64,000 nucleotides of DNA from Psychrobacter sp. DAB_AL43B (lineage in GTDB: Bacteria > Pseudomonadota > Gammaproteobacteria > Pseudomonadales > Moraxellaceae): contig NZ_LT799838.1 in the NCBI RefSeq assembly GCF_900168255.1, positions 992,001 to 1,056,000 on the forward strand, in the 5' to 3' direction. The notes under the pieces are model-generated. The model worked only from the letters and a program-made list of their open reading frames with translations, ran no database searches and was not told the DNA's origin. The translations under genes and the position numbers were made by a program. Shown here piece after piece: positions 45,020-54,393 of the stretch (positions are counted from its first letter, which is position 1; every line of letters starts with the position of its first letter).

Positions 45020-45730
45020 ATGAAAATTCCTTTAAAACTTCTAACGAAAAATCCCAACCATCATACACAAATAGTGTCGCCTTTACTGGCGTTGGTAGTA
45101 GCAACTCTAATGACAGGTACTGCTGTACAAGCCAATGCAGAATTAATCGTACACAGTGATGCAAATCAAATTCAACAAACAAAAATGGTGACATCAGCAC
45201 CCTATACCGTCCGTAAGATTGATGATGCACAAAGTGTCAGCAGCCCATTACCCACTGATATCTCTATTATTAAACTCATGCAGGTGATGCATATTGATGA
45301 GCAAATAGAGTCTATCGTCAATGGACAGCAAGCTGCTATTGAGGCGATTAATAGTCAAGCTCAAAGCCGTAGTCAGCAACAAGTAAACGATAAGCAGTTA
45401 AACAAGCGTCAACGCGAGTTACAAGATCAAATTCAAAACGTTTTAGGTCAGTATGCCAAAATTATGAGCAACGGTATTGGTGACGCGACCGATGCCCAAA
45501 CCTTGACGCAAGCCTATATCAGTGCAGCCAAAACTTACTATACGCAAGCGGAAGTGGATGCGCAAATCAAATTTTATGACACAGCTGTCGGTCAAAATAT
45601 CTTAGCAAAACAGCCACAAATTACTGCTGCTTTTTTGAAGCACTCTTTACCTGATGATACTACTGAAACTGAAGCCCAACTAGGCGAGCTATTGCCGCAG
45701 ATGAAGCAAATCGTGAAAGGTATTTTCTAA
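45020..45730 (+). CDS. Secreted DUF2059-type protein
   Basis: A 236-residue exported protein with a long signal region (LLALVVATLMTGTAVQANA). The C-terminal two-thirds are helical: IIKLMQVMHIDEQIESIVNGQ, a Gln/Arg/Ser-rich middle and TQAYISAAKTYYTQAEVDAQIKFYDTAVGQNILAKQP, the pattern of DUF2059 proteins (E. coli YfgA-unrelated periplasmic helical family). It begins 25 bases after the CDF gene and is probably co-transcribed; a bidirectional terminator follows. Function unknown. Confidence 0.75.
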   Translation: MKIPLKLLTKNPNHHTQIVSPLLALVVATLMTGTAVQANAELIVHSDANQIQQTKMVTSAPYTVRKIDDAQSVSSPLPTDISIIKLMQVMHIDEQIESIVNGQQAAIEAINSQAQSRSQQQVNDKQLNKRQRELQDQIQNVLGQYAKIMSNGIGDATDAQTLTQAYISAAKTYYTQAEVDAQIKFYDTAVGQNILAKQPQITAAFLKHSLPDDTTETEAQLGELLPQMKQIVKGIF

Positions 45731-45814
45731 GCTTGCTGCTGCTAACCTAATTATTTTCAACTTAGTTATTCTTAAATTCGATATTTTGAAGCCAGCTTAG
45801 AAATAAGCAAACAT

Positions 45815-45848
45815 AAAAAAAGGTCACCATAGAGGTGACCTTTTTTTA
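45815..45848. terminator. Bidirectional terminator
   Basis: AGGTCACC and GGTGACCT pair around ATAGA, flanked by an A run on the left and a T run on the right. It serves both the DUF2059 gene and the convergent dps. Confidence 0.88.
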
Positions 45849-45884
45849 TGTTTAGCAAATAAGTGAAGCTTTTTTATTACAGTC

Positions 45885-46382
45885 TTATTTTTTAGACGTA
45901 TCTTTTTTCGGGGCATTGGCACCGATGAACCATGCGTCTTTATCAATGATACGACTTGCTTCGGTGAATAGATCAGCAGTATCCTCATCGCCAGCATCAC
46001 CTGCAGCTTCAATTGCTTCACGCAATTTAACAGCTACTTTTTTATAACGATCAGTAATCGCACGAACATGATCTTCCACTTCGGTGATATCAGTCGGGTA
46101 GTCATCTAAAATAGAATCTTTCACCACGCGACGGGCTGTACCATTCGGCTCACCACCTAAAATGACAATACGCTCAGCAATCGCATCTGAAACCTCACGA
46201 ATACGCTCAGCAGTATCGTCTAGTAACTGATGTACACCGATAAAGCCAGTACCTTGTAGATTCCAATGACATTGCTTGCCATCTAGAGTCAAGTCGATGA
46301 CGTTTGCTAGGTTGGCGTTTAACAGATCAGTCATTTTTTTTGCGGTTGCATCATCTATTCCACTTGCGTAACGTTCTCTCAT
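45885..46382 (-). CDS. dps: DNA-protection ferritin-like protein Dps
   Basis: Dps stores iron and protects DNA in stationary phase or oxidative stress; it assembles as a 12-mer. The 165-residue protein has the family core KQCHWNLQGTGFIGVHQLLDDTAERIR, whose His, Asp and Glu build the ferroxidase site at the dimer interface, and a second-helix AIAERIVILGGEPNGT. The start at 46382 is preferred over 46394 because the upstream ATG lies within TGGAGC, the ribosome-binding site of the inner ATG. The C-terminus is Lys-rich (KKDTSKK), which may help DNA binding. Confidence 0.93.
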   Translation of the reverse strand: MRERYASGIDDATAKKMTDLLNANLANVIDLTLDGKQCHWNLQGTGFIGVHQLLDDTAERIREVSDAIAERIVILGGEPNGTARRVVKDSILDDYPTDITEVEDHVRAITDRYKKVAVKLREAIEAAGDAGDEDTADLFTEASRIIDKDAWFIGANAPKKDTSKK

Positions 46383-46693
46383 ATTTTGCTCCATTATTTT
46401 ATTTTACTGATATTTGAGTTTCAATTAATAACTATTATCAACAACTCTTTAAGTTTCTATTTATTAAGTTGTTGCTGACTACTTATGAATTCACTATCGA
46501 TAATAACAGCTTAAACAAGAGATGGAACCCTGACATTTAGGCTTTATACAGAGGTCGTGTAATGAGTTTGTTAATCGTGAAAACCTTTGTAAACATAGTG
46601 GTTAAAATGGACGATCTGATAACAATCGGTGAACACACCAATATTTTTATCTTATTGAACTTAGGCATGTGGGTTTTAAGCGGCTTAAAATTT
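46383..46693. other. Intergenic, no supported gene
   Basis: About 310 AT-rich bases between dps and the GFA-like gene. They should hold the dps promoter; a short hydrophobic plus-strand frame at 46562-46753 overlaps the GFA gene and is not credible. Confidence 0.5.
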
Positions 46694-47113
46694 CTAGTCT
46701 TTTGGTCTAATGCCTTTTTCTGCGAATTTATCAAACAGCTCTTGCTGGGTTAAGTTTACCGTGTCATTAGCAAATTCATAATAGTCGGGCTTCTTGTCTA
46801 TAAAGATCTGGCTCTCGAAACTAAGGTTTGGATTTTCTTGAAATAATCCAAGCGATAGTACATAAGTCTCAGAGCCAAGCTGGTGATAATATAGGTTGGT
46901 GCCGCATTTATGGCAAAACGCACGCTCTGCCCATGCAGATGATGGATAGACCGTCATTGAGTCTTCGCCCTGAATGTCAGGTTTTGAGTGGCTATGTATC
47001 GCCATTAATGGTCCGCTGCCCCAACGGCGACACATCGTACAATGGCACGCCTCAAAAGTATTAATATCTTCTAATTCGATGGTGACGTTACCGCACAGAC
47101 AGTGACCTTTCAT
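46694..47113 (-). CDS. GFA/CENP-V family zinc-binding protein
   Basis: A 139-residue protein of the glutathione-dependent formaldehyde-activating enzyme (GFA) fold. Zinc ligands are visible as HCLCGNV, CHCTMCRRW and FCHKCGTNLYY. Most members of this fold have no proven formaldehyde role, so the substrate stays open. AAGGA precedes the ATG. It stands alone between dps and uvrB. Confidence 0.88.
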   Translation of the reverse strand: MKGHCLCGNVTIELEDINTFEACHCTMCRRWGSGPLMAIHSHSKPDIQGEDSMTVYPSSAWAERAFCHKCGTNLYYHQLGSETYVLSLGLFQENPNLSFESQIFIDKKPDYYEFANDTVNLTQQELFDKFAEKGIRPKD

Positions 47114-47297
47114 AACTCGTTCCTTGATTAATGGTCATTGAACTATACCTGAGTTTTCATGCTTTTTATTGAGTGTTTTTGCATCCATCTGTGAGCGTTT
47201 AACTTAATAAATGACCTTTAAAAATAATGGTTTAACCCCATATTGTTATAAACCTAACCTCTTATAACCTTTTATAAATACCAGGAAGAAAGCCATT

Positions 47298-49409
47298 ATG
47301 CGAATGCCTGAACCGCGCTCGTCGCGTCAGTTAAACCAATTGGCCACTCAGCTACAAGGCGAAGCTGAAATTAGTGGTGTTAATGCGTCTGGTACGCAAA
47401 TATCAAGTCGCGCCTTTGAGATGATTACCGAATTTGAGCCAGCAGGCGATCAGCCGCAAGCGATAAAAAAGCTGGTTAATGGCATCAATGCTGGTATGGA
47501 TGAGCAGTTATTATTGGGTGTCACAGGTTCTGGTAAGACCTATACCATGGCAAAAGTTATATCTGAGACCCAACGTCCCACCATTATCATGGCGCATAAT
47601 AAGACGCTTGCTGCCCAGTTATATGGGGAGTTTAAATCATTTTTCCCCAATAACGCGGTTGAGTATTTTGTCAGCTATTATGACTATTATCAGCCTGAAG
47701 CTTATGTTGCTGCCAGCGATACCTTTATCGAAAAAGACAGTGCCATTAACGATCATATTGACCAGATGCGTCTGTCAGCTACACGTGCACTACTTGAGCG
47801 CCGTGATGCGATTATCGTTGCGTCAGTGTCCTGTATCTATGGTTTGGGTGATCCAGAAAGTTATCTGAAAATGCTGCTGCATGTTGTTGTCGGTGACAAA
47901 ATAGACCGTACTGCGACGATTAAGCGTCTGGTTGAGATGCAATATACGCGTAATGAGTTGGACTTTGGGCGTGGTACTTATCGTCTGCGCGGCGAGCTGC
48001 TAGATATCTATCCTGCCGAGTCTGAGCAACTGGCGGTGCGTGTGCATCTATTTGATAATGAAGTAGAAAAAATCACGTGGTTTGATCCTTTGACAGGTAA
48101 GACCGTACGTAGTGTGCCGCGTATTACTATCTATCCAAAATCGCATTATGTGACCCCGCGTAACAAATTAGAAGCGGCTAGCCATACCATTCGTGCGGAG
48201 CTTGAACCGCGGTTAGAGTATTTCCGCGACAATAATAAACTGATTGAAGCACAGCGTCTTAAAGAGCGTACCCAGTATGACCTTGAGATGATTCAACAGC
48301 TTGGCTACTGTAACGGTATCGAAAACTACTCGCAGCATCTCTCTGGTCGTCCATCAGGAGAAGCGCCACCGACACTGTTTGATTACATTCCAGAAGATGC
48401 GCTGCTATTCATTGATGAATCGCATGTAACGGTATCGCAAATTGGCGCGATGTATAAAGGCGATAGATCGCGTAAAGAGAACTTGGTCAATTATGGCTTT
48501 CGTTTACCAAGCGCGATGAATAACCGTCCGATGAAGTTTGAAGAATGGGAGCGTATCAAGCCCAAAACTATTTATGTTAGCGCTACGCCTGCATTGTATG
48601 AGCTTGAGCATAGTGAGCAAGTGGTCGAGCAAGTCGTGCGTCCAACCGGTCTGATTGACCCTGAGATTGAGATTCGTCCGGTATTGACGCAAGTCGATGA
48701 TGTGCTATCGGAGATTACCAAACGCCGTGAAAAAGATGAGCGGGTGCTAATCACGACCTTGACCAAGCGTATGTCAGAGGATTTGACCAGTTATCTAAAA
48801 GAATACGATGTCAAAGTCGCTTATCTACACTCGGATATTGACACTCTTGAGCGCATGCAGATTATCCATGAGCTGCGTACTGGCGTACATGATGTGCTGG
48901 TGGGTATTAACTTGCTGCGTGAAGGTCTTGATATGCCTGAGGTGTCATTGGTCGCGATATTTGATGCGGATAAAGAGGGCTTTTTACGTTCTGAGCGTGC
49001 CTTGATTCAGACCATTGGTCGTGCTGCGCGTCATATTAATGGTAAAGCCATTCTCTATGCCGACCGCATTACCAACAGTATGCAAAAAGCGATCGATGAG
49101 ACGGATCGTCGCCGTGAAAAACAAGTCGCCTTTAACCTTGAACATAACATCACGCCAACAGGCGCGCGCCGTAGTATCACAGATAAAATTGATACAGGCG
49201 ATGACCATGATGCCAACGATAATCAGATGATTCCCATTAAGAGCAACCTGCCTGATGTCGATATCAGCATCTTACGTAGTCCTGATTTGCTGGCTAAAGA
49301 AATCAATCGTCTTGAGAAGCTTATGAAGCAGATGTCGCGTGATCTGAAGTTTGAAGATGCAGCAAAAACTCGCGATAAAGTGCTAGAGTTAAAAGCGCAT
49401 TTGATTTAG
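47298..49409 (+). CDS. uvrB: Excinuclease ABC subunit B
   Basis: UvrB is the helicase-like damage-verification subunit of nucleotide excision repair. In the 703-residue protein the Walker A is [14 protein letters not shown], the beta-hairpin region is [12 protein letters not shown], and the helicase motifs [18 protein letters not shown] and [13 protein letters not shown] follow. The C-terminal UVR domain ([20 protein letters not shown]) binds UvrC. The N-terminus has about 25 extra residues compared with E. coli. AGGAAG precedes the ATG. Confidence 0.97.
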   Translation: MRMPEPRSSRQLNQLATQLQGEAEISGVNASGTQISSRAFEMITEFEPAGDQPQAIKKLVNGINAGMDEQLLLGVTGSGKTYTMAKVISETQRPTIIMAHNKTLAAQLYGEFKSFFPNNAVEYFVSYYDYYQPEAYVAASDTFIEKDSAINDHIDQMRLSATRALLERRDAIIVASVSCIYGLGDPESYLKMLLHVVVGDKIDRTATIKRLVEMQYTRNELDFGRGTYRLRGELLDIYPAESEQLAVRVHLFDNEVEKITWFDPLTGKTVRSVPRITIYPKSHYVTPRNKLEAASHTIRAELEPRLEYFRDNNKLIEAQRLKERTQYDLEMIQQLGYCNGIENYSQHLSGRPSGEAPPTLFDYIPEDALLFIDESHVTVSQIGAMYKGDRSRKENLVNYGFRLPSAMNNRPMKFEEWERIKPKTIYVSATPALYELEHSEQVVEQVVRPTGLIDPEIEIRPVLTQVDDVLSEITKRREKDERVLITTLTKRMSEDLTSYLKEYDVKVAYLHSDIDTLERMQIIHELRTGVHDVLVGINLLREGLDMPEVSLVAIFDADKEGFLRSERALIQTIGRAARHINGKAILYADRITNSMQKAIDETDRRREKQVAFNLEHNITPTGARRSITDKIDTGDDHDANDNQMIPIKSNLPDVDISILRSPDLLAKEINRLEKLMKQMSRDLKFEDAAKTRDKVLELKAHLI

Positions 49410-49492
49410 AAGTGTTGTAAGTTGGATAAATAGGGCGGGTTAACGGATAGTTAGCTCGCCTTCTTTTTGGATTATAAAAAGGAAACTAAAAA

Positions 49493-50974
49493 TTGGACAC
49501 AAAAAGAATATTCGTGTTAGGTAATGGTTTCGATTTGGCACATTATCTACCAACTGCTTATGTGCATTTTATGGATGCTATGATGGTTATTGAATCTTGC
49601 GAAGAAAGTCAAGAGCTTAGGTTTGATGATTTATTTCATACATATATCGCAGGTGAATGTTCCGATAGAGACAAGGATTTTTTTAGCAAAACTGAGGAGT
49701 TGTATAAAACAGCTGACTTGAGGTTGTCGATTGATACTGTGAAGGATTTGCAAATAAAGCTAAAGGATAACGGCTGGTTTCAGCATTTTAAGCATCATTT
49801 GACCGATGTGGATACGTGGATTGATTTTGAAAACGAAATCCAAAGCCTACTCGTGAAAACATGTGATTTATTTGAAATGAGTTTTGATGATAAAACCATT
49901 GGATACTTCTCAGAGAGTAAAGGGATATATTTCCCTAATAGAAGCGACAGCCATAAGTTGACTATAAAAGCTACAGACGTATTAGCTAACAATTATCGCC
50001 AAGTTAATCGAATGTTTTTTGATAGCTTTAAATTGCAAAAGATGTTTGTACAAAATACCTTAAGAAATTTTCAGCTAATAACTGATATATATTATAAAGC
50101 TGAAGATGTACATAATCCGAATGGTTTCGGTGCAAGCACTATTCAACATAGTGAAATTTGTGAATCAGAGTTTGAAAAGTTACAAGAACTTGATTCATCG
50201 TACAGTAGAAGGGTAGCTAAGAAATCGTTTAAAAATGTTATAGATACAAATTTTTTGAAAAAGTATTCAGGTAATTATTTAGAGTTTGAGGGTAGTAAGG
50301 TTTTAAAACAGATTCTAAACCATTTAAATGACTTTAATGATATTTTTAAGATGTATATTAAGACTATAGTGAACGAGCTTAAACCAATCAAAGAGTTTAA
50401 AAGGTTCGGTGAATTAGGTGAAAATCTACAAGCAATTTTTACCTTTAACTACTCTAACTCTTTCGAGCGCTTATATCCTGATTTAAACTTACTGGGTATC
50501 AAAAATGTTCAATACGTTCATGGAAGCACAGTAAGTAAAAAAATTGTTTTGGGTATTAGTGATTTAGAGGATGAACGGCTTAGAAAATATAAAGTTTATG
50601 GCTTTGTTAAAACTCATCAAAAGCTTATTAACAACACTGACTACCAATTCCTTGATCATGAAGACTTAGATATTAAGCGCAATTTAGGTCGATCTTTAAA
50701 TGAAAAGCCTTATGAAATTATATTTTGGGGACATTCATTAGCTGATTCTGATGCAGAATATATTAGAGCTGTTTTTGATATGAACAATGACGAATATTCG
50801 CCTAATATAAAACTAAGAGTATGGTGTTTCGAGAACAATCCTCATGAACCCTTAGCCAACCTAATACATATCGCATCTAAGGCAGTTATCGAACGATGGA
50901 TGAAAAAGGGATGGCTTGTATTTGAAGCTGCACCTGATATAAATGCAGAGAATAACAAGGAAGGAGAGACTTAG
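49493..50974 (+). CDS. AbiH-family phage-defence-like protein
   Basis: A 493-residue protein whose N-terminus IFVLGNGFDLAHYLPTAY is the hallmark of the AbiH abortive-infection family. Other family-like stretches are WIDFENEIQSLL, IFTFNYSNSFERLYP, VQYVHGS and IIFWGHSLADSDAEYI. Lactococcal AbiH gives phage resistance by an unknown mechanism. The start is a TTG at 49493, backed by AAAGGA at about eight bases. The gene is clearly AT-richer than uvrB before it, suggesting acquisition. No partner gene, integrase or repeat is attached, so it looks like a single-gene defence insertion. Confidence 0.85.
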   Translation: MDTKRIFVLGNGFDLAHYLPTAYVHFMDAMMVIESCEESQELRFDDLFHTYIAGECSDRDKDFFSKTEELYKTADLRLSIDTVKDLQIKLKDNGWFQHFKHHLTDVDTWIDFENEIQSLLVKTCDLFEMSFDDKTIGYFSESKGIYFPNRSDSHKLTIKATDVLANNYRQVNRMFFDSFKLQKMFVQNTLRNFQLITDIYYKAEDVHNPNGFGASTIQHSEICESEFEKLQELDSSYSRRVAKKSFKNVIDTNFLKKYSGNYLEFEGSKVLKQILNHLNDFNDIFKMYIKTIVNELKPIKEFKRFGELGENLQAIFTFNYSNSFERLYPDLNLLGIKNVQYVHGSTVSKKIVLGISDLEDERLRKYKVYGFVKTHQKLINNTDYQFLDHEDLDIKRNLGRSLNEKPYEIIFWGHSLADSDAEYIRAVFDMNNDEYSPNIKLRVWCFENNPHEPLANLIHIASKAVIERWMKKGWLVFEAAPDINAENNKEGET

Positions 50975-51210
50975 GTTAGGTAAAGTAAAGCCCAGTGATA
51001 ATCTTATAGAAAACTGTGAGTTATGCTCATGTTAACCCAGACTACGGCTACTTATAATGAAATCGCATGCTTTCCAATATTAAACGTAGTTTTACACTTT
51101 CTAACTTAAAATAGACACCTACTTTGTGTAGTATAAATTAATAAATGATGGCTTGTTTGACAGCTATTTTGAATTAATTATATTTATAAGTTTTTGAAAG
51201 GGATGTAGCT

Positions 51211-51579
51211 ATGTTTGATCTCAAGGCATTATTAAAAAGAGGCATAGAGAAAGAATTGCTCGATGTAGATGACTATATTTTCATGCCTGAGAGTATAGAG
51301 ATTATGGTTGATGATGGTCAATTAAAATGCATCTTAAACAGTGATGGTCGAGTCAATATTTTTTACACTAAGCAAGGCATAACGGATGTGAGATCAGCGG
51401 CTCGTAAGCATCCATTTACTGCTTTTGAGACAGAACTGAATCACGGAATTTATGATGACATCATTCATGACTTGGTCAAAGAGGTGAATAAAATCCTTGA
51501 TGGTAAATCTAAATATTTCCACCGTAGAGTTCTACCGGTAGCAGTGCCTCAGAGCCTATCGAATGGTGGGGGCTTATAA
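51211..51579 (+). CDS. Hypothetical protein
   Basis: A 122-residue soluble protein starting after AGGGATG. Alpha/beta pattern (SIEIMVDDGQLKCILN, DDIIHDLVKEVNKILDG) with a C-terminal tail RRVLPVAVPQSLSNGGG. No family recognised, no signal peptide. It lies 236 bases after the AbiH gene; the intervening bases hold no gene. A terminator follows. Function unknown. Confidence 0.65.
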   Translation: MFDLKALLKRGIEKELLDVDDYIFMPESIEIMVDDGQLKCILNSDGRVNIFYTKQGITDVRSAARKHPFTAFETELNHGIYDDIIHDLVKEVNKILDGKSKYFHRRVLPVAVPQSLSNGGGL

Positions 51580-51620
51580 AGAGTTAAAGAATAAATGAAT
51601 AAGTAGTATTGTGCTTGATA

Positions 51621-51658
51621 AAAAAAGAGGACGTTATGGTTAATAACGTTCTCTTTTT
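51621..51658. terminator. Bidirectional terminator
   Basis: AAAAGAGGACGTTAT and ATAACGTTCTCTTTT pair (one G-T) around GGTTA, with A and T runs outside. It separates the plus-strand hypothetical gene from the minus-strand lipoprotein. Confidence 0.85.
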
Positions 51659-51707
51659 GATTGAGTTATCCGTCATGCTTCACGAGACAGATTTTTCAAA
51701 CCACTGC

Positions 51708-52094
51708 TTATTTAACGATACTGGTATAACAACTTTGTAGTGACTTAGCGACGACTCTGGTCACCAATTGGGTACGATATTGCGGATCTATGGCTGCATT
51801 ACCCAATTCAATGAGAGTCACTTGCTGTGGTGCTTGCTCACTTACGCAACCACAAACTCTACCTTTTACGGCTTCTTCTTGGGCGTCTGTCATAGCGACA
51901 CTAGCAATACGCCACGCATTTTGGTTTTCAATCTGACTGCGACATTGATTATCAATAGCAGCCTTAAAAACGTTCATACCGATCTCGCTTGCAGTACCCA
52001 TTGTATTGCCTGCATTGGTGTTTCCACCGGTTGTCGCACAACCAGATAGGACAAAAGTAGCCATTAACGCCGTTGAAATAAGTAGTTTTTTCAT
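51708..52094 (-). CDS. Small lipoprotein
   Basis: A 128-residue protein with signal MKKLLISTALMATFVLSGCA (lipobox LSGC). A Gly/Asn/Thr linker leads to a helical domain with Cys in NQCRSQ, RVCGCVSEQAP and LQSCYT, probably disulfide-bonded. The ATG at 52094 is chosen because AGGGAA stands six bases upstream and the lipobox follows at once; a longer upstream frame is not coding. Function unknown; outer-membrane location likely. Confidence 0.78.
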   Translation of the reverse strand: MKKLLISTALMATFVLSGCATTGGNTNAGNTMGTASEIGMNVFKAAIDNQCRSQIENQNAWRIASVAMTDAQEEAVKGRVCGCVSEQAPQQVTLIELGNAAIDPQYRTQLVTRVVAKSLQSCYTSIVK

Positions 52095-52182
52095 GATATT
52101 CCCTTTGATGTTTGTTGGTATTGATAGCGGTGCTATTTTACAGCGTTTTAACGATATAAAAGTAAAGATAAAAAACAAGAAT

Positions 52183-52212
52183 AAAAAAAGAGGCTGTCAT
52201 AAGCCTCTTTCT
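52183..52212 (-). terminator. Terminator of lipA
   Basis: Minus strand AAAGAGGCT and AGCCTCTTT around a five-base loop, followed by a T run; about 35 bases past the lipA stop. Confidence 0.82.
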
Positions 52213-52243
52213 TTATAGTGATACAAGTTTTTGCTAAATAATT

Positions 52244-53290
52244 TTAACAGCCAAGTTTTCCTTCAGCAATCAGTGCTTTTTTACTACGAATTGGTGCAGG
52301 GCAATCTTCGCCATAATACTGGCGATCGGCAAAGTAACTTGAGCGTACCATAGGGCCCGCCCAAATGTTAAAGAAGCCAATCTTTTTGCCGTAGTCCATA
52401 TAGCGCTGAAATTCATCAGGATGCACATAACGGTCGACTGGTGCGTGGTTTTTACTTGGTTGCAAATATTGACCGACTGTAATCATATCCACATTATGCG
52501 CTTTTAGATCATCAAGTAGTGCATAGATCTCTTCTTCGGTTTCACCAAGTCCAACCATAAAGCCGCATTTTGTAGCGATATCAGGGCGACGTTCTTTATA
52601 GATTTTTAGTAAGTCTAATGAATGTTGATAATCAGAACCTGGACGGAAGGCTTTATATAAACGAGGCACGGTTTCGATATTGTGGTTAAAGACATCCGGC
52701 GCGGTTTCAGTCAGCAAATCTAAAGCAATATCCATACGCCCACGGAAATCAGGTACCAGTATTTCAATCAAGCAATTTGGGCTAAGTGCTCTTGATTCAT
52801 TAAGCACTTCGACGAAATGCATCGCACCGCCGTCTTTTAGGTCATCACGGTCAACTGAGGTAATAACCGCGTATTTTAGCTTGAGACCTAAGATAGTTTC
52901 GGCAGTATGGCGTGGCTCATCTTTATCCAGCTCATTTGGGCGACCATGACCGACATCACAGAACGGACAGCGACGCGTACAGATATCACCCATAATCATA
53001 AAGGTGGCTGTACCATCAGAGAAACACTGCGCTAAGTTAGGGCAGGCGGCTTCTTCACAAACGGTATAGAGCTTTTGCTCACGCAAAGTAGCTTTGATAC
53101 GTGCTACTTCAGCAGGTGATGACAGCTTAACCCGAATCCAATCTGGCTTTTTCTTCGCCTCGATGGTCGGGATTACTTTAATTGGGATACGCGCAACTTT
53201 ATCATAGCCACGTAGCTTTTCACCTTGGATGGCTTTTTTTGGTTTTGCGCGTGCAGCGGGAACGTGCGTTTGTACGGCGGCGTTTGTCAT
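52244..53290 (-). CDS. lipA: Lipoyl synthase
   Basis: Radical-SAM enzyme inserting two sulfurs into protein-bound octanoyl chains to make lipoate. The auxiliary cluster motif [12 protein letters not shown] (CX4CX5C) and the SAM cluster motif CTRRCPFC (CX3CX2C) are both present, as is the late conserved RSSY ([11 protein letters not shown]). Length of about 348 residues is normal for this group. The ATG at 53290 is the natural start; a TTG six bases earlier is possible. lipB is not adjacent. Confidence 0.97.
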   Translation of the reverse strand: MTNAAVQTHVPAARAKPKKAIQGEKLRGYDKVARIPIKVIPTIEAKKKPDWIRVKLSSPAEVARIKATLREQKLYTVCEEAACPNLAQCFSDGTATFMIMGDICTRRCPFCDVGHGRPNELDKDEPRHTAETILGLKLKYAVITSVDRDDLKDGGAMHFVEVLNESRALSPNCLIEILVPDFRGRMDIALDLLTETAPDVFNHNIETVPRLYKAFRPGSDYQHSLDLLKIYKERRPDIATKCGFMVGLGETEEEIYALLDDLKAHNVDMITVGQYLQPSKNHAPVDRYVHPDEFQRYMDYGKKIGFFNIWAGPMVRSSYFADRQYYGEDCPAPIRSKKALIAEGKLGC

Positions 53291-53452
53291 AATCAAATTA
53301 TCTCTTAACCCTTGATAGGATAAGGGTTTATGGCATTATTAGAATGTTTTATGAATCGAGCTATTATAGCAGATGTGTAGCCATTAATTTTTAGACGATC
53401 GTATTAATGCGACTAGGCTCAGGCTACTATGAATGAACTCTTTAGCGTAGTT

Positions 53453-53902
53453 TTATTTATTGATATCAATATCTAAGTCATTCAGCACTTCTATGGCGGC
53501 ACGAAACGCTTCTTGAGTGGCAGGCGCGCCGCAATAAGGCAAACTGTGCATCAAAACTTCTCGAATTTCAGCGACACTGGCACCGTTATTAATCGCACCT
53601 CGGATATGCCCTTTTAGCTCACTTGGGCTCTTTTGTGCAATTAAAAAAGCGATGGTGATTAAGGAGCGATATTTGCGCGGTAAAACTGAATCGTCTTGCC
53701 ACGTACTGCCCCAAGCGTGCTCAATAATCCAATCTTGTAATGGCTGAGTAAATGGCGTCGCTGAGTCAAGCGAGCGTTTGACATGCTCTGCGCCCATTAC
53801 TTCGGTGCGAACTTTTAAACCGTTTTCATAATTGGCATTTTGATTGGTGCTTTGATTGGCATTGTGACTAATACTATTAGCTTCCGTCTCTTTGTTTTCC
53901 AT
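53453..53902 (-). CDS. Carboxymuconolactone decarboxylase family protein
   Basis: A protein of about 149 residues of the CMD/AhpD-like family. A poly-Asn/Gln N-terminal tail precedes ERSLDSATPFTQPLQDW-like sequence (VKRSLDSATPFTQPLQDW), HAWGSTW and KGHIRGAINNGASVAEIREVLMH-type motif with the conserved His, ending LPYCGAPATQEAFRAAIEVL. The single Cys argues against AhpD peroxidase chemistry and for a PcaC-like decarboxylase, but no protocatechuate genes are near. AAGGA supports the inner ATG at 53902. Confidence 0.82.
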   Translation of the reverse strand: MENKETEANSISHNANQSTNQNANYENGLKVRTEVMGAEHVKRSLDSATPFTQPLQDWIIEHAWGSTWQDDSVLPRKYRSLITIAFLIAQKSPSELKGHIRGAINNGASVAEIREVLMHSLPYCGAPATQEAFRAAIEVLNDLDIDINK

Positions 53903-54393
53903 TATCATCCTTGATGTTATGCGTAAATATAGTGAGCCTCATTGAGGTTTAGTTATTAAATAGTATACCAGTCGAGCGCGTTTTATTTAACTGTTAATCG
54001 AGATATAGTTGATTTTATACAGCGATAACAACGTGTAATAATAACAATGTCCTAAAGTAGCAATGCCGTATTCTTTTTTAAGTGAATAGACGGTCTTCAC
54101 AGCACTTTACTACGAACATATATTTTGAATGTTAAGCGGCAAAATAAGTCCTCAGTATGAAAATTTCAGAATTTATGATATAGGCACCATTAGTCATATT
54201 ATTTATGGCACTATTTTTATAATAAATGTCCAATATGGCCTTATATTGCGCCTTTTCTCGGCTTAGCCATTAACTTTTTAGGCGTTTTAAGCTATGATTG
54301 CACGAATAATTATTCAATGCAGTACATCGATGTAGGCTGTCATCCTGACTACTCACGTGATGTACTGGTCACCAACCGACGAGGACGACTATT
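53903..54393. promoter_or_regulatory. Upstream region of acnB
   Basis: About 490 bases without a gene. Two perfect 12-base palindromes, GAATAATTATTC (54304-54315) and TACATCGATGTA (54323-54334), lie 60-90 bases before the acnB start and are candidate operator sites. Promoter boxes are not assigned. Confidence 0.4.

Noticed and set aside
46562..46753. Small hydrophobic plus-strand ORF
   Set aside because: Overlaps the well-supported GFA-family gene on the other strand and has no start signal.
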